DNA of 64,000 bases, from positions 196,895-260,894 of the forward strand of contig NZ_QZVT01000005.1 of the NCBI RefSeq assembly GCF_003602275.1, read 5' to 3'. This stretch comes from Arthrobacter cheniae. GTDB lineage: Bacteria; Actinomycetota; Actinomycetes; Actinomycetales; Micrococcaceae. The notes beneath the pieces are model-generated. The model did no database searches, had not been told where the DNA came from, and saw only the letters and a program-made list of their open reading frames with translations. The position numbers and the translations under genes are program-made. Positions 19,238 through 27,096 of this stretch are shown one piece after another. Each line of letters begins with the position of its first letter. The stretch's first letter is position 1.

Positions 19238-19552
19238 ATGCCTGCTATCCGAATCTATGAAGACCACGCCGACACCGGTGCCGGCGGGCCCGACACGGAC
19301 CAGACCCTGATGGACTTGGCGGACAATGTGCGCCATCTCCAAAGCCTCGGCGCGGACATTGTTCGTTACGACCTGGCCAGCGAGCCGGCCGCCTTCACCC
19401 AGGGCGAGATTGTCCGCATGTTCATGCAACACATCGGATCCAAAGGCCTTCCACTGACGACCGTGGACGGTATTACGGTCGGCACCGGCACCTACCCCAA
19501 CAGGCAACAGTTGCTGACTTTCGCTGGACTCGACAAAGCTACACAGGAGTAG
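19238..19552 (+). CDS. ArsD-like protein lacking the metal-binding cysteines
   Basis: The protein has 104 residues and aligns well with the ArsD arsenite metallochaperone/repressor family: LADNVRHLQSLGADIVRYDL, then EPAAF, GLPLTTVDG, and TGTYPNRQQLLTFAGL all have counterparts in ArsD. In ArsD the N-terminal loop CCSTGVCG carries the arsenite-binding cysteines; here the same place reads HADTGAGG. There is no cysteine at all in the protein. It therefore cannot bind As(III) in the known way. It stands alone; no arsA, arsB or arsR is nearby. The start ATG follows AGGGAGACTGAC. Confidence 0.7.
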   Translation: MPAIRIYEDHADTGAGGPDTDQTLMDLADNVRHLQSLGADIVRYDLASEPAAFTQGEIVRMFMQHIGSKGLPLTTVDGITVGTGTYPNRQQLLTFAGLDKATQE

Positions 19553-19558
19553 CAGTAG

Positions 19559-19705
19559 CGCCCATCGGGACCAACATTCCCGTTCAATACTCGGTTGTCC
19601 AGGAAGTTCCAAGCCATCCTCGACCAGGCCGTTGAATTCGAGGGCGTCACCGTTCGAGACGCGGTTGGAAAGGCAATCCGTAGCCGTTGGGGTACCAACA
19701 GCTAG
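19559..19705 (+). pseudogene. fragment of a small ribbon-helix-helix-like gene
   Basis: The frame from 19559 to a TAG at 19703-19705 reads FNTRLSRKFQAILDQAVEFE, then GVTVRDAVGKAIRSRWG. It has no good start codon. The pattern (short strand, helix, conserved EGVTVRDAV) resembles small plasmid- or antitoxin-type ribbon-helix-helix proteins, but this is a weak inference. It follows the arsD-like gene by 6 bp. Confidence 0.3.
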
Positions 19706-19794
19706 AGGACTGATGAGACAAGAGGCAGCCAAGACCGCTTACGGCTGAAGCCGGCGCATTGCGGGCGGAGCGAGCGCTTGACACGGGAAGCGCG

Positions 19795-20115
19795 ATGACC
19801 CCTAAACCCCCGACCACCCCGGACGAGACCCGTCCGCCCGTTGTCCGGATCACACCAGTCCCCGCCGGCAAGGACTACGCAACACCGCTCGGAGTCATGA
19901 CCGTCGCAGCCCACGACGTCGTCCTCCTGGACCTTCTCGACAGGGACGGGAACCCCAAAGCGTGCCTCATTTAGCCCCCGGACGCCGCGATCGGCCTCGC
20001 CCTGTCCATCCAGGATGCCGCGACAACCCTTATCAAGCAGGAAATCGACGACGACGGCAAGAAACTGTCCCTGCCCACGGGCATCAAACGCCTCAACAAA
20101 GCCTTCGACGCATGA
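19795..20115 (+). pseudogene. hypothetical gene interrupted by an in-frame TAG
   Basis: From ATG 19795 the frame runs MTPKPPTTPDETRP, then VVRITPVPAGKDYATPLGV, to a TAG at 19972-19974. The same frame continues without further stops for 46 codons (PPDAAIGLALSIQDAATTLI, then LPTGIKRLNKAFDA) to TGA at 20113-20115. The amino-acid composition is consistent on both sides of the TAG, so this looks like one gene of about 106 residues broken by a single nonsense mutation. I do not recognise its family. Confidence 0.5.
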
Positions 20116-20275
20116 AAGCCGACCCCACCTAGAAGAGCTGCGCCCACCGCTGCCTGTTCCGTATGCGCCGGGTGCCGTCTCAGGAGCCGGCCCGACGTTA
20201 TCCGCCGCGACCGAACCAATGCACGGCGGGCCCTCAGACTTCCTTCATCTCTCCGGGCATGAGCTGACACTGCAG

Positions 20276-20833
20276 TCAACGTCGCGGCGTCTCGAGGTCG
20301 GAAAGCTGAGCGAGTGCTTCATTCGCCCAGGCGATCGTGGCGCGGGCAGAGTGCTCCCCCGCAGTTATGGTGAGGAGGATGTACGGAGCGGCCTGGACAA
20401 GATCCGGATCATGAAGGACCTCTGAGCGTGCCGCCTCCATGTGCGTCAGGGTGCTTTCGGCCTGCTCACGGGCGTCGAGCACGAGTTGCTTGCACGCTTC
20501 GGGCCCCAGTTGAGCGCCGAAGAACAGGCGAAGCATCAGTCCGTTTCGCGGTTTCGACGGTTGGGGTGCTTCAGCGAGCAATCCCCGGAGGTGAGCAATT
20601 CCAGCGTCGGTAAGGCTGAACGTGCTGGAGCGCGAGCCTTCGACCTGCCGTCGCTCAACCAGCCTGTTTCGTTCGAGCTCGGCCAGTGCCGGGTAAATCT
20701 GGCCGAAGCTCTCGCTCCAGAAGTGACCCAGGGTATCCCTGATTTCCTCCCGCAACGCGTATCCGGTCATCGGCATGATGCTGAGGGCGCCAAGTATGGC
20801 GGTCTGTGACTGATCCGAACGCGGCACTGTCAT
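20276..20833 (-). CDS. PadR-family transcriptional regulator
   Basis: The protein has 185 residues. The N-terminal winged helix has the PadR hallmark ILGALSIMPMTGYALREEI, then SFGQIYPALAELERNRLV and the wing RSSTFSLTDAG. The C-terminal half is the PadR dimerisation helices (Vir_act_alpha_C-like). It lies downstream of a small membrane-protein gene on the same strand (166-bp gap). PadR regulators usually repress a neighbouring membrane transport or stress gene in response to a small molecule. Confidence 0.9.
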   Translation of the reverse strand: MTVPRSDQSQTAILGALSIMPMTGYALREEIRDTLGHFWSESFGQIYPALAELERNRLVERRQVEGSRSSTFSLTDAGIAHLRGLLAEAPQPSKPRNGLMLRLFFGAQLGPEACKQLVLDAREQAESTLTHMEAARSEVLHDPDLVQAAPYILLTITAGEHSARATIAWANEALAQLSDLETPRR

Positions 20834-20999
20834 CCCCTTCCTATAACGTCGGGCTTTCCTGGAACGGGCGGCGGGGTGTGGCGCGGTTCAAACGGCGTGA
20901 GGCGTGCCGACTCCCCTAGGGCGGCAGTGCCCACGAGTGGCGTTGTGGGTGCGGGGTGGACGGCGCGATCGTGGTGGCAGAAAGGTGTGATCACGAGTG

Positions 21000-21449
21000 T
21001 CAGACAGCGCGGGTTGGATAACTGACGTGCGATCGCGGCCCGTCGGAGAGCGAGTCGTGACGAGCTGCTCGCCATAGGGCGATGACAAGAGCAACTGTCA
21101 CCGGCACCCAGAGCATTCGCTCCACGAAGGAGGTGGAAGCGAGATTCATCAGGGCCCCGATCACCATCAAGGCGGTTGCACCGTATAACAGGCGCCGACG
21201 AAACGTAGTTCCCGCCCAACTCGTCCCAACGGCAGCGGCGAGCAGGAGATAGATCACCCCCTGGACGGCGGTGCTTACCCGGAGCTCGTTCGGAAGCACC
21301 CCGGGATGGGATCCGCCAAGGGCGGCCGCGCCCCACGGTGCGCCGGCGGCCAGCGTCATTTGGAACGCCGCCACCACGAGAAGGAGGACAGCGGCTATTT
21401 TTCCGGCCGTACTTGCCGGCGGGTGATTCACGGACGTTGTTCGGGTCAT
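21000..21449 (-). CDS. four-helix integral membrane protein
   Basis: The protein has 149 residues with four hydrophobic helices (IAAVLLLVVAAFQMTLAAGA; GVIYLLLAAAVG; LLYGATALMVIGALMN; MLWVPVTVALVIALW). The pattern resembles small actinobacterial membrane proteins of unknown function. ATG 21449 has GAGGAAC upstream; a longer open frame to 21899 contains no credible coding sequence. It is transcribed toward the PadR gene, and two palindromes lie in its promoter region, so PadR control is likely. Confidence 0.75.
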   Translation of the reverse strand: MTRTTSVNHPPASTAGKIAAVLLLVVAAFQMTLAAGAPWGAAALGGSHPGVLPNELRVSTAVQGVIYLLLAAAVGTSWAGTTFRRRLLYGATALMVIGALMNLASTSFVERMLWVPVTVALVIALWRAARHDSLSDGPRSHVSYPTRAV

Positions 21450-21501
21450 CAGGGTTCCTCGGCTAGGTAGCGTGCAGACGCGAGTGCGTTGCAATCCTCT
21501 G

Positions 21502-21532
21502 TATCTGACAGATATAGTAACGCTCTGAGCGT
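21502..21532. promoter_or_regulatory. two adjacent 13-bp palindromes, probable PadR operator
   Basis: TATCTG-A-CAGATA (21502-21514) and ACGCTC-T-GAGCGT (21520-21532) are both perfect palindromes around one central base. They lie 53 to 83 bp upstream of the membrane gene's ATG, where its promoter should be. Assignment to the neighbouring PadR regulator is inferred from position. Confidence 0.5.
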
Positions 21533-21543
21533 GCACATATCTA

Positions 21544-21753
21544 CTAGCAATAACATTGGCTACCCGTGTGCGTGGTGTCGCCAGAGAGTGCAATGTTGAG
21601 CCTCCAGGTGCGGCACGTCGTACGCAACGGTCCGACGATTGCACCGAGGATCTCGACCACGCCGGCTGCAAGGGTTCCCCTGACCTCTTCCAGCGAATCG
21701 AGGTCGTTGTGCATCGGAGGAGGAGGCTGCCCATGTGGGTCGTGATGGGACAT
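21544..21753 (-). CDS. possible small ORF, 69 residues
   Basis: The frame begins MSHHDPHGQPPPPMHNDLDS and continues with EEVRGTLAAGVVEILGAIVG, which looks protein-like. The last 20 residues look like random sequence. There is no good Shine-Dalgarno. It may be the 5' end of a decayed gene; I cannot name it. Confidence 0.2.
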   Translation of the reverse strand: MSHHDPHGQPPPPMHNDLDSLEEVRGTLAAGVVEILGAIVGPLRTTCRTWRLNIALSGDTTHTGSQCYC

Positions 21754-21947
21754 GATCGGGGCTTGTTTCTAAGGTGAGCGGCACACGCCAAGCACTGGAC
21801 AGACGAGTTGTTGGCCAGCGCCCTGTGCCTGATGCACCTTCGTCGTTTCTCCACCGTCCACCGCGACGGCCTCTTGTCCCGGAGATCGCATCCCCTCATC
21901 GAGACACACAGCAGGCGCAGATCGTGCCAGCGGGAGGTTACATCTCG

Positions 21948-22146
21948 TCAGTCCGGGTCTCGACGACCGCGGCGAGGTTCCCGGTACCGGTCGACCCGGC
22001 GGGTGCCCTGCAGGTAGGTCTGGTCCGGGCGCGCCAGGGCGTCGGTCAAACTCGGTGTGGCGGATGTTGCGCTCGATCATCTTCCTGATGGCACGGTCGG
22101 TCAAATGCACCACTCCGTCGACCTGGCTCTCGTGGACGGCACTCAT
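21948..22146 (-). pseudogene. frameshifted DUF4258-like small gene
   Basis: ATG 22146 has a good AGGGAG site upstream. The frame reads VVHLTDRAIRKMIERNIRHT, the pattern of DUF4258-type small proteins (often toxin-like: a His-containing helix, then eRgI). Just after EF the frame turns into a long Pro/Arg-rich tail without family character. The +1 frame, starting at the same point, reads TDALARPDQTYLQGTRRVDR and ends at TGA (21948-21950), which fits the family better. I infer a frameshift near 22050. Confidence 0.4.
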
Positions 22147-22246
22147 CACTGCTCCCTGCGGGTCGCAGCCGGGTTTCCCCGCTCGTACGGGATCTATGTA
22201 CGGCCGAGCACCAAGGGGCCGATGAGGTGGAGTTTGCTTCCCGGGG

Positions 22247-22837
22247 CTACGCTGCGACGACCTCGATCGTGGCCCAGCGCCGGGTCTCGGATACGGCCGG
22301 ACCGGGCTCCAGGCCGTCGGGCGTGGAGGTGACGACGGCGTAGGTTCGGGGCTCGAGATCGGGGTCAAGCGTGACGGTGAACGAGTAGTTGCCCACCGCG
22401 TCAGCCAGGGCCGACTGGTCCTGGAAGACGAAGGCGTCGGACTGCGCGATGCCGAGGGCGATGCTGATCCTCTGCCCTGGCGCGTACCCGCTGCCGGTGA
22501 TCGTGAAGGAGGAGCCCTGTGCGACGGTGGCAGTCGCCACGCCCCACTCGACCTCCGGCGTGACAATGATGCCCACCGGTGCTGCGGGCTTGCTGCTGGC
22601 CACCGGCGTCGGCTCGGGTGTGGCCGATGCCGACGGAATGGCCGCCTCGGTCGAGGGCGCTGCTGAAGCGCTGGCAGAAGGGGTAGCAGAGGCTGTCACG
22701 GATGGACTGGGCGGGGATGACGCGGCGCTGGTGGCTGGCTGAGGGTCGGCCTGCGGTCTGCCACTGGGCGTGACCGTGCAGCCCGTGAGGAGGGCGGCGA
22801 TGGAAGCGAGAGCGAGGAGGGAGGTCAGCTTGGGCAC
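22247..22837 (-). CDS. putative lipoprotein with Ig-like domain
   Basis: The protein has 196 residues. The signal peptide ends in a lipobox, LLTGC, so the mature cysteine would be lipid-modified and membrane-anchored outside. About 70 residues of Ser/Ala/Thr/Pro-rich linker follow. The C-terminal 110 residues form an Ig-like/IPT-type beta domain (SFTITGSGYAPGQRISIALG, then YSFTVTLDPD). GTG 22837 has AGGAGA about 8 bp upstream. Function unknown; such domains often bind other surface proteins or polysaccharides. Confidence 0.72.
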   Translation of the reverse strand: MPKLTSLLALASIAALLTGCTVTPSGRPQADPQPATSAASSPPSPSVTASATPSASASAAPSTEAAIPSASATPEPTPVASSKPAAPVGIIVTPEVEWGVATATVAQGSSFTITGSGYAPGQRISIALGIAQSDAFVFQDQSALADAVGNYSFTVTLDPDLEPRTYAVVTSTPDGLEPGPAVSETRRWATIEVVAA

Positions 22838-22965
22838 GGGCGCATTCTCCTGAGGAAGAAGTAAGGTTGACGGCGAGGAATCGCCCGGCAAAAAACCCTG
22901 CACTGCTTCATCCCCCGAACCGGACACTACCGCCGAACACGGCTCACGACTACTGGGTGACGCGG

Positions 22966-23244
22966 CTACTTTTCCTGGTGCCGGGGCGCGCGGCTGGTGG
23001 CGTTCTCACGGGCGCGTACGAGGACGTCGGCCGGGTCGATTTTGAGGAGCGCACAGACCTCGTCCAGTTGTGCCAGGTCGAAGACGTTGTAGCCCTTGAG
23101 CAGGCGACTCATCATGGGCTGGGACATCGACGTGTCGCGAACCCGGTCGGCCTGAGTGATTTGGAGGACGTTCATCTGGGCGCGGATGACGGCAGCGGCT
23201 GCGCGCGTCATCGGCGTCGGGTCGGAGTTCTCGCCTCGTGCCAT
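22966..23244 (-). CDS. XRE-type helix-turn-helix regulator
   Basis: The protein has 92 residues. The central region is helix-turn-helix of the Cro/CI type: a helix near IRAQMNVLQIT, then the recognition region MSQPMMSRLLKGYNVFDLAQ, then VCALLKIDPADVLVRARE. Small XRE proteins of this size are common in mobile or prophage remnants. It stands between the lipoprotein gene (same strand, 128 bp downstream) and a broken membrane-protein gene on the other strand. Confidence 0.75.
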   Translation of the reverse strand: MARGENSDPTPMTRAAAAVIRAQMNVLQITQADRVRDTSMSQPMMSRLLKGYNVFDLAQLDEVCALLKIDPADVLVRARENATSRAPRHQEK

Positions 23245-23300
23245 CGGATCAGGCTATCGCGGCGCAACTGTGACCGAGTCGATGTGTCGTCAGCCGCCTC

Positions 23301-23603
23301 GTGACCGTCCAGTCGGGCACTTGGAGCATGGCGCTCCTGGGGATCGAACCGGCAGGACCGACGCAGTGGTTGAAGGACAACAGAGGGGCCCTGCCGTCGA
23401 TTCTGGCGCTGGGCGCAGTGGCTGTGTTCTGGGTCGTTGGAGCGATCGGCGGAATCGGGTACCTGTCCGAGGCCAGCTCCCCCATGGCGATGCTGACCTA
23501 GCTCTACGTCGGGCTCGCCTCGGTCGCAGCGTCGATCATCGTCGCCACCCTGGCGCTCAACCATCTCGTGAGCCGGTACTCCCGGCCGCGGACTCGCCGC
23601 TGA
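23301..23603 (+). pseudogene. small two-helix membrane protein gene interrupted by TAG
   Basis: From GTG 23301 the frame encodes WLKDNRGALPSILALGAVAV, then a membrane helix ending GIGYLSEASSP, and then meets TAG at 23499-23501. The frame continues with a second hydrophobic helix (YVGLASVAASIIVATLALNH) and a basic tail to TGA at 23601-23603. The two-helix topology makes sense only across the TAG, which supports a nonsense mutation in a real gene of about 100 residues. Family unknown. Confidence 0.5.
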
Positions 23604-23816
23604 CTCCCAGCGGGACGACAGCGTGTGGTCGTCAGTCTTCGTGGTGGCCGTGCCCGGCACGAAGTGCTGGCCGGTAAGGACGAGGTCTGTGCCAGTGGCA
23701 TCGAGGATGTAGCGGGAGACCGCCGCGTGGAGCGCCCGGAAGATTTCGCGGCTGCGGATATCCGTGATGACGGCGTCGAAGGCATCACTGATCTGCCTCG
23801 ATGCGATGTGTCTCAC
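23604..23816 (-). pseudogene. possible gene remnant
   Basis: The minus-strand frame from 23816 reads SDAFDAVITDIRSREIFRAL, then HAAVSRYILDATGTDLVLTG. This has protein-like composition for about 70 residues. After about 23600 the same frame runs antisense to the membrane pseudogene and loses this character. I treat it as a possible truncated gene of unknown family. Confidence 0.25.
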
Positions 23817-23867
23817 ACCTTGAGCTCAGAACGATGGGAGAACGGTGCACGGACCCATTCTGGGCAA

Positions 23868-23911
23868 CAAAAAACCGCCGGACCAGGACTTTGCCCTGGA
23901 TTCCAGCGGTT
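23868..23911 (-). terminator. rho-independent terminator of the tRNA gene
   Basis: On the minus strand, just after the tRNA, a strong hairpin (outer arms AACCGCTGGA and TCCGGCGGTT, inner arms CCAGG and CCTGG) is followed by a run of six T. This is the clearest intrinsic terminator in the window. Confidence 0.85.
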
Positions 23912-23916
23912 CGTTG

Positions 23917-23989
23917 TGGAGCTAAGGGGATTCGAACCCCTGACCCCCTGCATGCCATGCAGGTGCGCTACCAGCTGCGCCATAGCCCC
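23917..23989 (-). tRNA. tRNA-Ala (anticodon GGC)
   Basis: A 73-nt cloverleaf: acceptor stem GGGGCTA paired with TAGCTCC (one G-T), D arm with GCGCAGCTGGTAGCGC, anticodon GGC at positions 34-36 in the loop, T arm with GGTTCGAATCC, and discriminator A. CCA is not encoded. GGC reads alanine GCC codons, heavily used in this genome. Its 3' side faces the accessory stretch at 18.8-23.9 kb. Confidence 0.95.
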
Positions 23990-24075
23990 GTACTTTCACG
24001 CCTCGAGGGGCTTGCACCCGGCCGAAGCAACTTGATTAGTGTAGTAAATTCTGGCGGCTTCGCCAAATCGCAGGG

Positions 24076-24756
24076 TCAGCCTTCCAGGGGCTCAGCGGGC
24101 AGCGAACCCAGTCCCACGTTGTGCTCGGTCAGCTGCCAGGAGAAGAGTGCGTCGCTCCGTCCGACAACCTCGTGGACCTCGGACCAGTGGCAGTTCGACA
24201 GTCCGGCCAGGGCGCCCCAACGCGCCGGTGGCAGTCCCATCAGCGCGGCCAGGGCGGCCCTGATCGATCCGCCGTGGCTGACGACGACCAGGGTCTCGGC
24301 CGGAGCGATCCGTGCGACGGCGTCGGTCACCGCTGCCAACATGCGCTCCCCTACCTCGAGCCGGTTCTCCGCACCTCCGGCGCGCACGTCCGGGTCCCCA
24401 CCGCGCCACGCGGCGTTGTCGTCAGGGAACTGCTCGTCGATCGCGGCGAACGACAGCCCCTGCCACTGCCCGGCATCCGTCTCGCGCAGGCGCTTGTCGT
24501 AGGACACCGGCAAACCGGTACGTTCCGCGAGGGCTGTAGCGGTATCTGCTGCGCGCCGCAGATCGGAGGAGATGATCGACGACGGACCGCGCGCCATGAG
24601 GATTTCGGCCGCCCGCGCGGCCTGGTCACGACCGGTGTCATCGAGGTCGATGTCCTCCTGGCCCTGGAACAGTCCCGCATGATTCCACTCGGTGCGTCCA
24701 TGCCGCCAGAAGATGATCCGGCGGGCCGCCGGATCAGCGTGCGCGTATCGCGTCAC
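24076..24756 (-). CDS. histidine phosphatase family protein
   Basis: The protein has 226 residues. The phosphoglycerate-mutase-like RHG motif is seen in IIFWRHGRTEWN, with a second catalytic His in VVSHGGSIRAAL and the conserved RLRETDAGQWQG. Such enzymes remove phosphate from small metabolites; the substrate cannot be told. I chose GTG 24756 because it overlaps the rsfS stop (GTGA), giving translational coupling. The longer open frame upstream overlaps rsfS entirely. It is the last gene of the nadD-rsfS cluster and ends just before the tRNA-Ala gene. Confidence 0.88.
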   Translation of the reverse strand: MTRYAHADPAARRIIFWRHGRTEWNHAGLFQGQEDIDLDDTGRDQAARAAEILMARGPSSIISSDLRRAADTATALAERTGLPVSYDKRLRETDAGQWQGLSFAAIDEQFPDDNAAWRGGDPDVRAGGAENRLEVGERMLAAVTDAVARIAPAETLVVVSHGGSIRAALAALMGLPPARWGALAGLSNCHWSEVHEVVGRSDALFSWQLTEHNVGLGSLPAEPLEG

Positions 24757-25163
24757 CCCGGAACGACGTCTGACGCCGCGACCTGCGGGGAGCTCTGCAG
24801 TGCGCCTTCGAGCTGGAGGTCGACGGAAGGGCAGTCCTTCCACAGTCGGTCGAGGGCGTAGAACACGCGGTCCTCCTCGTGCTGCACGTGGACGACGACC
24901 TCGACGTAGTCGAGGAGCACCCAACGACCCTCGCTCCGGCCCTCACGACGTACGGGCTTCAGCCCCTGCTTGGACAATTCCTCCTCGATGCCGTCGACGA
25001 TGGCGTTGACCTGGCGCTCGCTGGGAGCCGACGCGATCACGAAGATATCCGTGATGGCCAGTCTTTCACTGACGTCGATGGCGACGATGTCCTGGGCGAT
25101 CTTGTCCACTGCGGCGTGCGCCGCGGTGCGGGCAATGCCAATGGACTGTTCGGTAGCGCTCAC
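24753..25163 (-). CDS. rsfS: ribosomal silencing factor RsfS
   Basis: The protein has 136 residues. RsfS (Iojap/DUF143) binds ribosomal protein L14 and blocks joining of the subunits, saving resources in starvation. The family pattern is visible: DIVAIDVSERLAITDIFVIA, then VNAIVDGIEEEL, GRWVLLDYVEVVVHV, and YALDRLWKDCP. It stands downstream of nadD and a membrane-protein gene, the usual actinobacterial order, and overlaps the phosphatase start by 4 bp. Confidence 0.95.
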   Translation of the reverse strand: MSATEQSIGIARTAAHAAVDKIAQDIVAIDVSERLAITDIFVIASAPSERQVNAIVDGIEEELSKQGLKPVRREGRSEGRWVLLDYVEVVVHVQHEEDRVFYALDRLWKDCPSVDLQLEGALQSSPQVAASDVVPG

Positions 25164-25190
25164 TGATCTCCTTGTGTGTGGTCAGCATTT

Positions 25191-26333
25191 TCACCCATTG
25201 AGGGAGCTGACAGTCATTATTATCCCAGTTAGGAGCGCGGCTGCGCCCACACCGACCAACGAGTACTGGATATAGCGCAGTCGGCGCATTCTTCCGAGCC
25301 CAGCCGTCATCGCATCGAGCGGCTCGAGGCCGAACGCGCTGCTCGCCCCGATGGGCGCTGCCTCCGCAGACGGCTGCGCCTGGACGAGCAGGTCGGAACC
25401 GTTGCCGCCCTGGTCCGAGGGCGTTTTCGTCTCCGCCACCACCTGCCTGGGTCTCGGGATCACCACAGGGATGTGCGAGGTGGTCGGTGCCCGCAGGACG
25501 GCCTGCGCGCCGCCCGGCACCCGGATGAACTCCGGCGGAGCGATGATCGACAGGTTGTGGGCCGCCGCCGGGTCATTCGACGCCGGTATGCGCTGCTGGT
25601 TCTGCTCCGACAGCTCCTGCATCCTGCGCGCGCGGGAGTTGAGGATGGCAGCGCGCTCGGCAAGCGCCTTCTGCTGCGCCAGCACGTCGGGGTCGACGAC
25701 GAAGGGATCGTCGTTCCCCTCGCCCTGCATCCGCACGGCGAGCTTCCGAGCATCATCGACGAGTAATTGCCGGGCAGCGACTGCTTCCTCGATGCTCGTG
25801 ACATCGACAGCACCGCGGAGATCACCGGCGTTGGGGTCCGCTCGGCCCGGCCCGCCCGACGACGAATCCACCACGGTCGGAGTAGGCGTAGTCCGGTGCC
25901 GCCGGTCCCTGCGACCTCCGGGAAGCGGATCACGTGATGAACCATCGACGGAGGCTTCGGACAGCGTCCCGGGAGCGATCGCGCGCCCCTGGACTTGCTG
26001 GAGCCTCAACTGGCGTCGCGTAGGCGTCTCGACACGGGCTCCGTCGTCGATCCGAACGGCCTGGCTCTCGGCGAGGGCGCGGTACGCCCTCAGCGCCTCG
26101 CGGTCGCGGGCCCGTGCCTGTGACTGGCGCTCGTGATCCGGCTCGGGCACGGCGTCGACAGGGGCCTCCGCTGCGCGCCTGCTCCGCCGGACTACCGGCC
26201 CTGTCGCCGGACCGTCCAATTCGCCGTCGACAGGTCCCGAACCGCCGTTACCGGCCGAGTCCGAGACCCCGGCGTCCGTTCGGTCCGCCTCGTGGGACCC
26301 GGAGACCCGTGTGGCGTCTGTCGTCTTGCTCAT
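25191..26333 (-). CDS. hypothetical protein with one C-terminal membrane helix
   Basis: The protein has 380 residues. About 340 residues are polar, Asp/Arg/Ala/Ser-rich and mostly disordered by composition. A possible helical segment lies near AARQLLVDDARKLAVRMQGE. A single membrane helix closes the protein (YSLVGVGAAALLTGIIMTVS). It would be tail-anchored with its bulk in the cytoplasm. It lies between nadD and rsfS on the same strand with gaps of 7 and 27 bp, so it is part of that operon. Function unknown. Confidence 0.75.
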   Translation of the reverse strand: MSKTTDATRVSGSHEADRTDAGVSDSAGNGGSGPVDGELDGPATGPVVRRSRRAAEAPVDAVPEPDHERQSQARARDREALRAYRALAESQAVRIDDGARVETPTRRQLRLQQVQGRAIAPGTLSEASVDGSSRDPLPGGRRDRRHRTTPTPTVVDSSSGGPGRADPNAGDLRGAVDVTSIEEAVAARQLLVDDARKLAVRMQGEGNDDPFVVDPDVLAQQKALAERAAILNSRARRMQELSEQNQQRIPASNDPAAAHNLSIIAPPEFIRVPGGAQAVLRAPTTSHIPVVIPRPRQVVAETKTPSDQGGNGSDLLVQAQPSAEAAPIGASSAFGLEPLDAMTAGLGRMRRLRYIQYSLVGVGAAALLTGIIMTVSSLNG

Positions 26334-26340
26334 CGCTGAT

Positions 26341-27081
26341 TCACCCAGTTGGTTGTTGTACGGAGCTGGGGTTACCCCCGTGCTTTCCTTTCGCTGGAAA
26401 GACTTCCTCGTTGTTCATCCCCAGGGACAGTTCGCCCTCGAGGTCGGTTCTTCGCCGGTAGAGCCGGTGCTTCGCGATGTACTGCACCACTCCGTCGGGC
26501 ACGAGATACCAGACGGGTTTGTCTTCCCCGACCCGACGTCGGCAGTCCGTGCTCGAGATCGCCATGGCCGGCACCTCCAGCAGACTGACATCCCGTCCGC
26601 GGCCGTTGAGCTCGTGGCCCGGCCGTGTCACTCCGATGAAGTGGGCGAGGGACCACAGCTCCTCGGCGTTCTTCCATGTCAGGATCTGGGACATGGCGTC
26701 AGCACCGGTGATGAAAAAGAGCTGCGCTTCGGGCCGCTCCACCTTGAGGTCGCGCAGTGTGTCGATGGTGAAGGTGGGTCCCGGCCGATCGATGTCGACG
26801 CGGCTGACGGTGAAGCTGGGGTTCGACGCCGTCGCGATCACCGTCATGAGGTAGCGGTGCTCGGCGGCCGTGACGTCCTTGTCCGCCTTCTGCCACGGCT
26901 GCCCGGTCGGGACGAACACCACTTCGTCCAGGTCGAACACCGAGGCGACCTCGCTGGCCGCCACGAGGTGGCCATGATGGATGGGGTCGAAGGTGCCGCC
27001 CATGACTCCGAGGCGCCAGGGCGAACCGTCACGATGCCGTTGCCGCGGACCACCCATGACGTCCCGCTCGATGCTGTCCAC
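26341..27081 (-). CDS. nadD: nicotinate-nucleotide adenylyltransferase
   Basis: The protein has 246 residues. NadD joins ATP and nicotinate mononucleotide to deamido-NAD. The nucleotidyltransferase motif [12 protein letters not shown] (about residues 28-39) and the C-terminal motif ISSTDCRRR are present. About 25 extra residues (acidic/basic, QRHRDG) precede the usual start. GTG 27081 has AGGTCA upstream; an in-frame ATG at 27057 is an alternative start. A C-terminal tail of about 25 residues is also longer than usual. Confidence 0.95.
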   Translation of the reverse strand: MDSIERDVMGGPRQRHRDGSPWRLGVMGGTFDPIHHGHLVAASEVASVFDLDEVVFVPTGQPWQKADKDVTAAEHRYLMTVIATASNPSFTVSRVDIDRPGPTFTIDTLRDLKVERPEAQLFFITGADAMSQILTWKNAEELWSLAHFIGVTRPGHELNGRGRDVSLLEVPAMAISSTDCRRRVGEDKPVWYLVPDGVVQYIAKHRLYRRRTDLEGELSLGMNNEEVFPAKGKHGGNPSSVQQPTG

Positions 27082-27096
27082 TTTTGACCTGTACGG

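Noticed and set aside
23330..23360. Sequence resembling a tRNA T-arm and 3' end on the minus strand (GGTTCGATCCCC, ending GCTCCA)
   Set aside because: The supposed T-stem does not pair and there is no acceptor or anticodon arm; the bases belong to the membrane pseudogene. It was also considered as an attachment-site copy but does not match the tRNA-Ala end closely.
19795..23603. Amber suppression or recoding as explanation for the two TAG-interrupted genes
   Set aside because: TAG is used as the normal stop in many housekeeping genes here (for example parC and the second trkA gene), and no suppressor tRNA is visible in the window.
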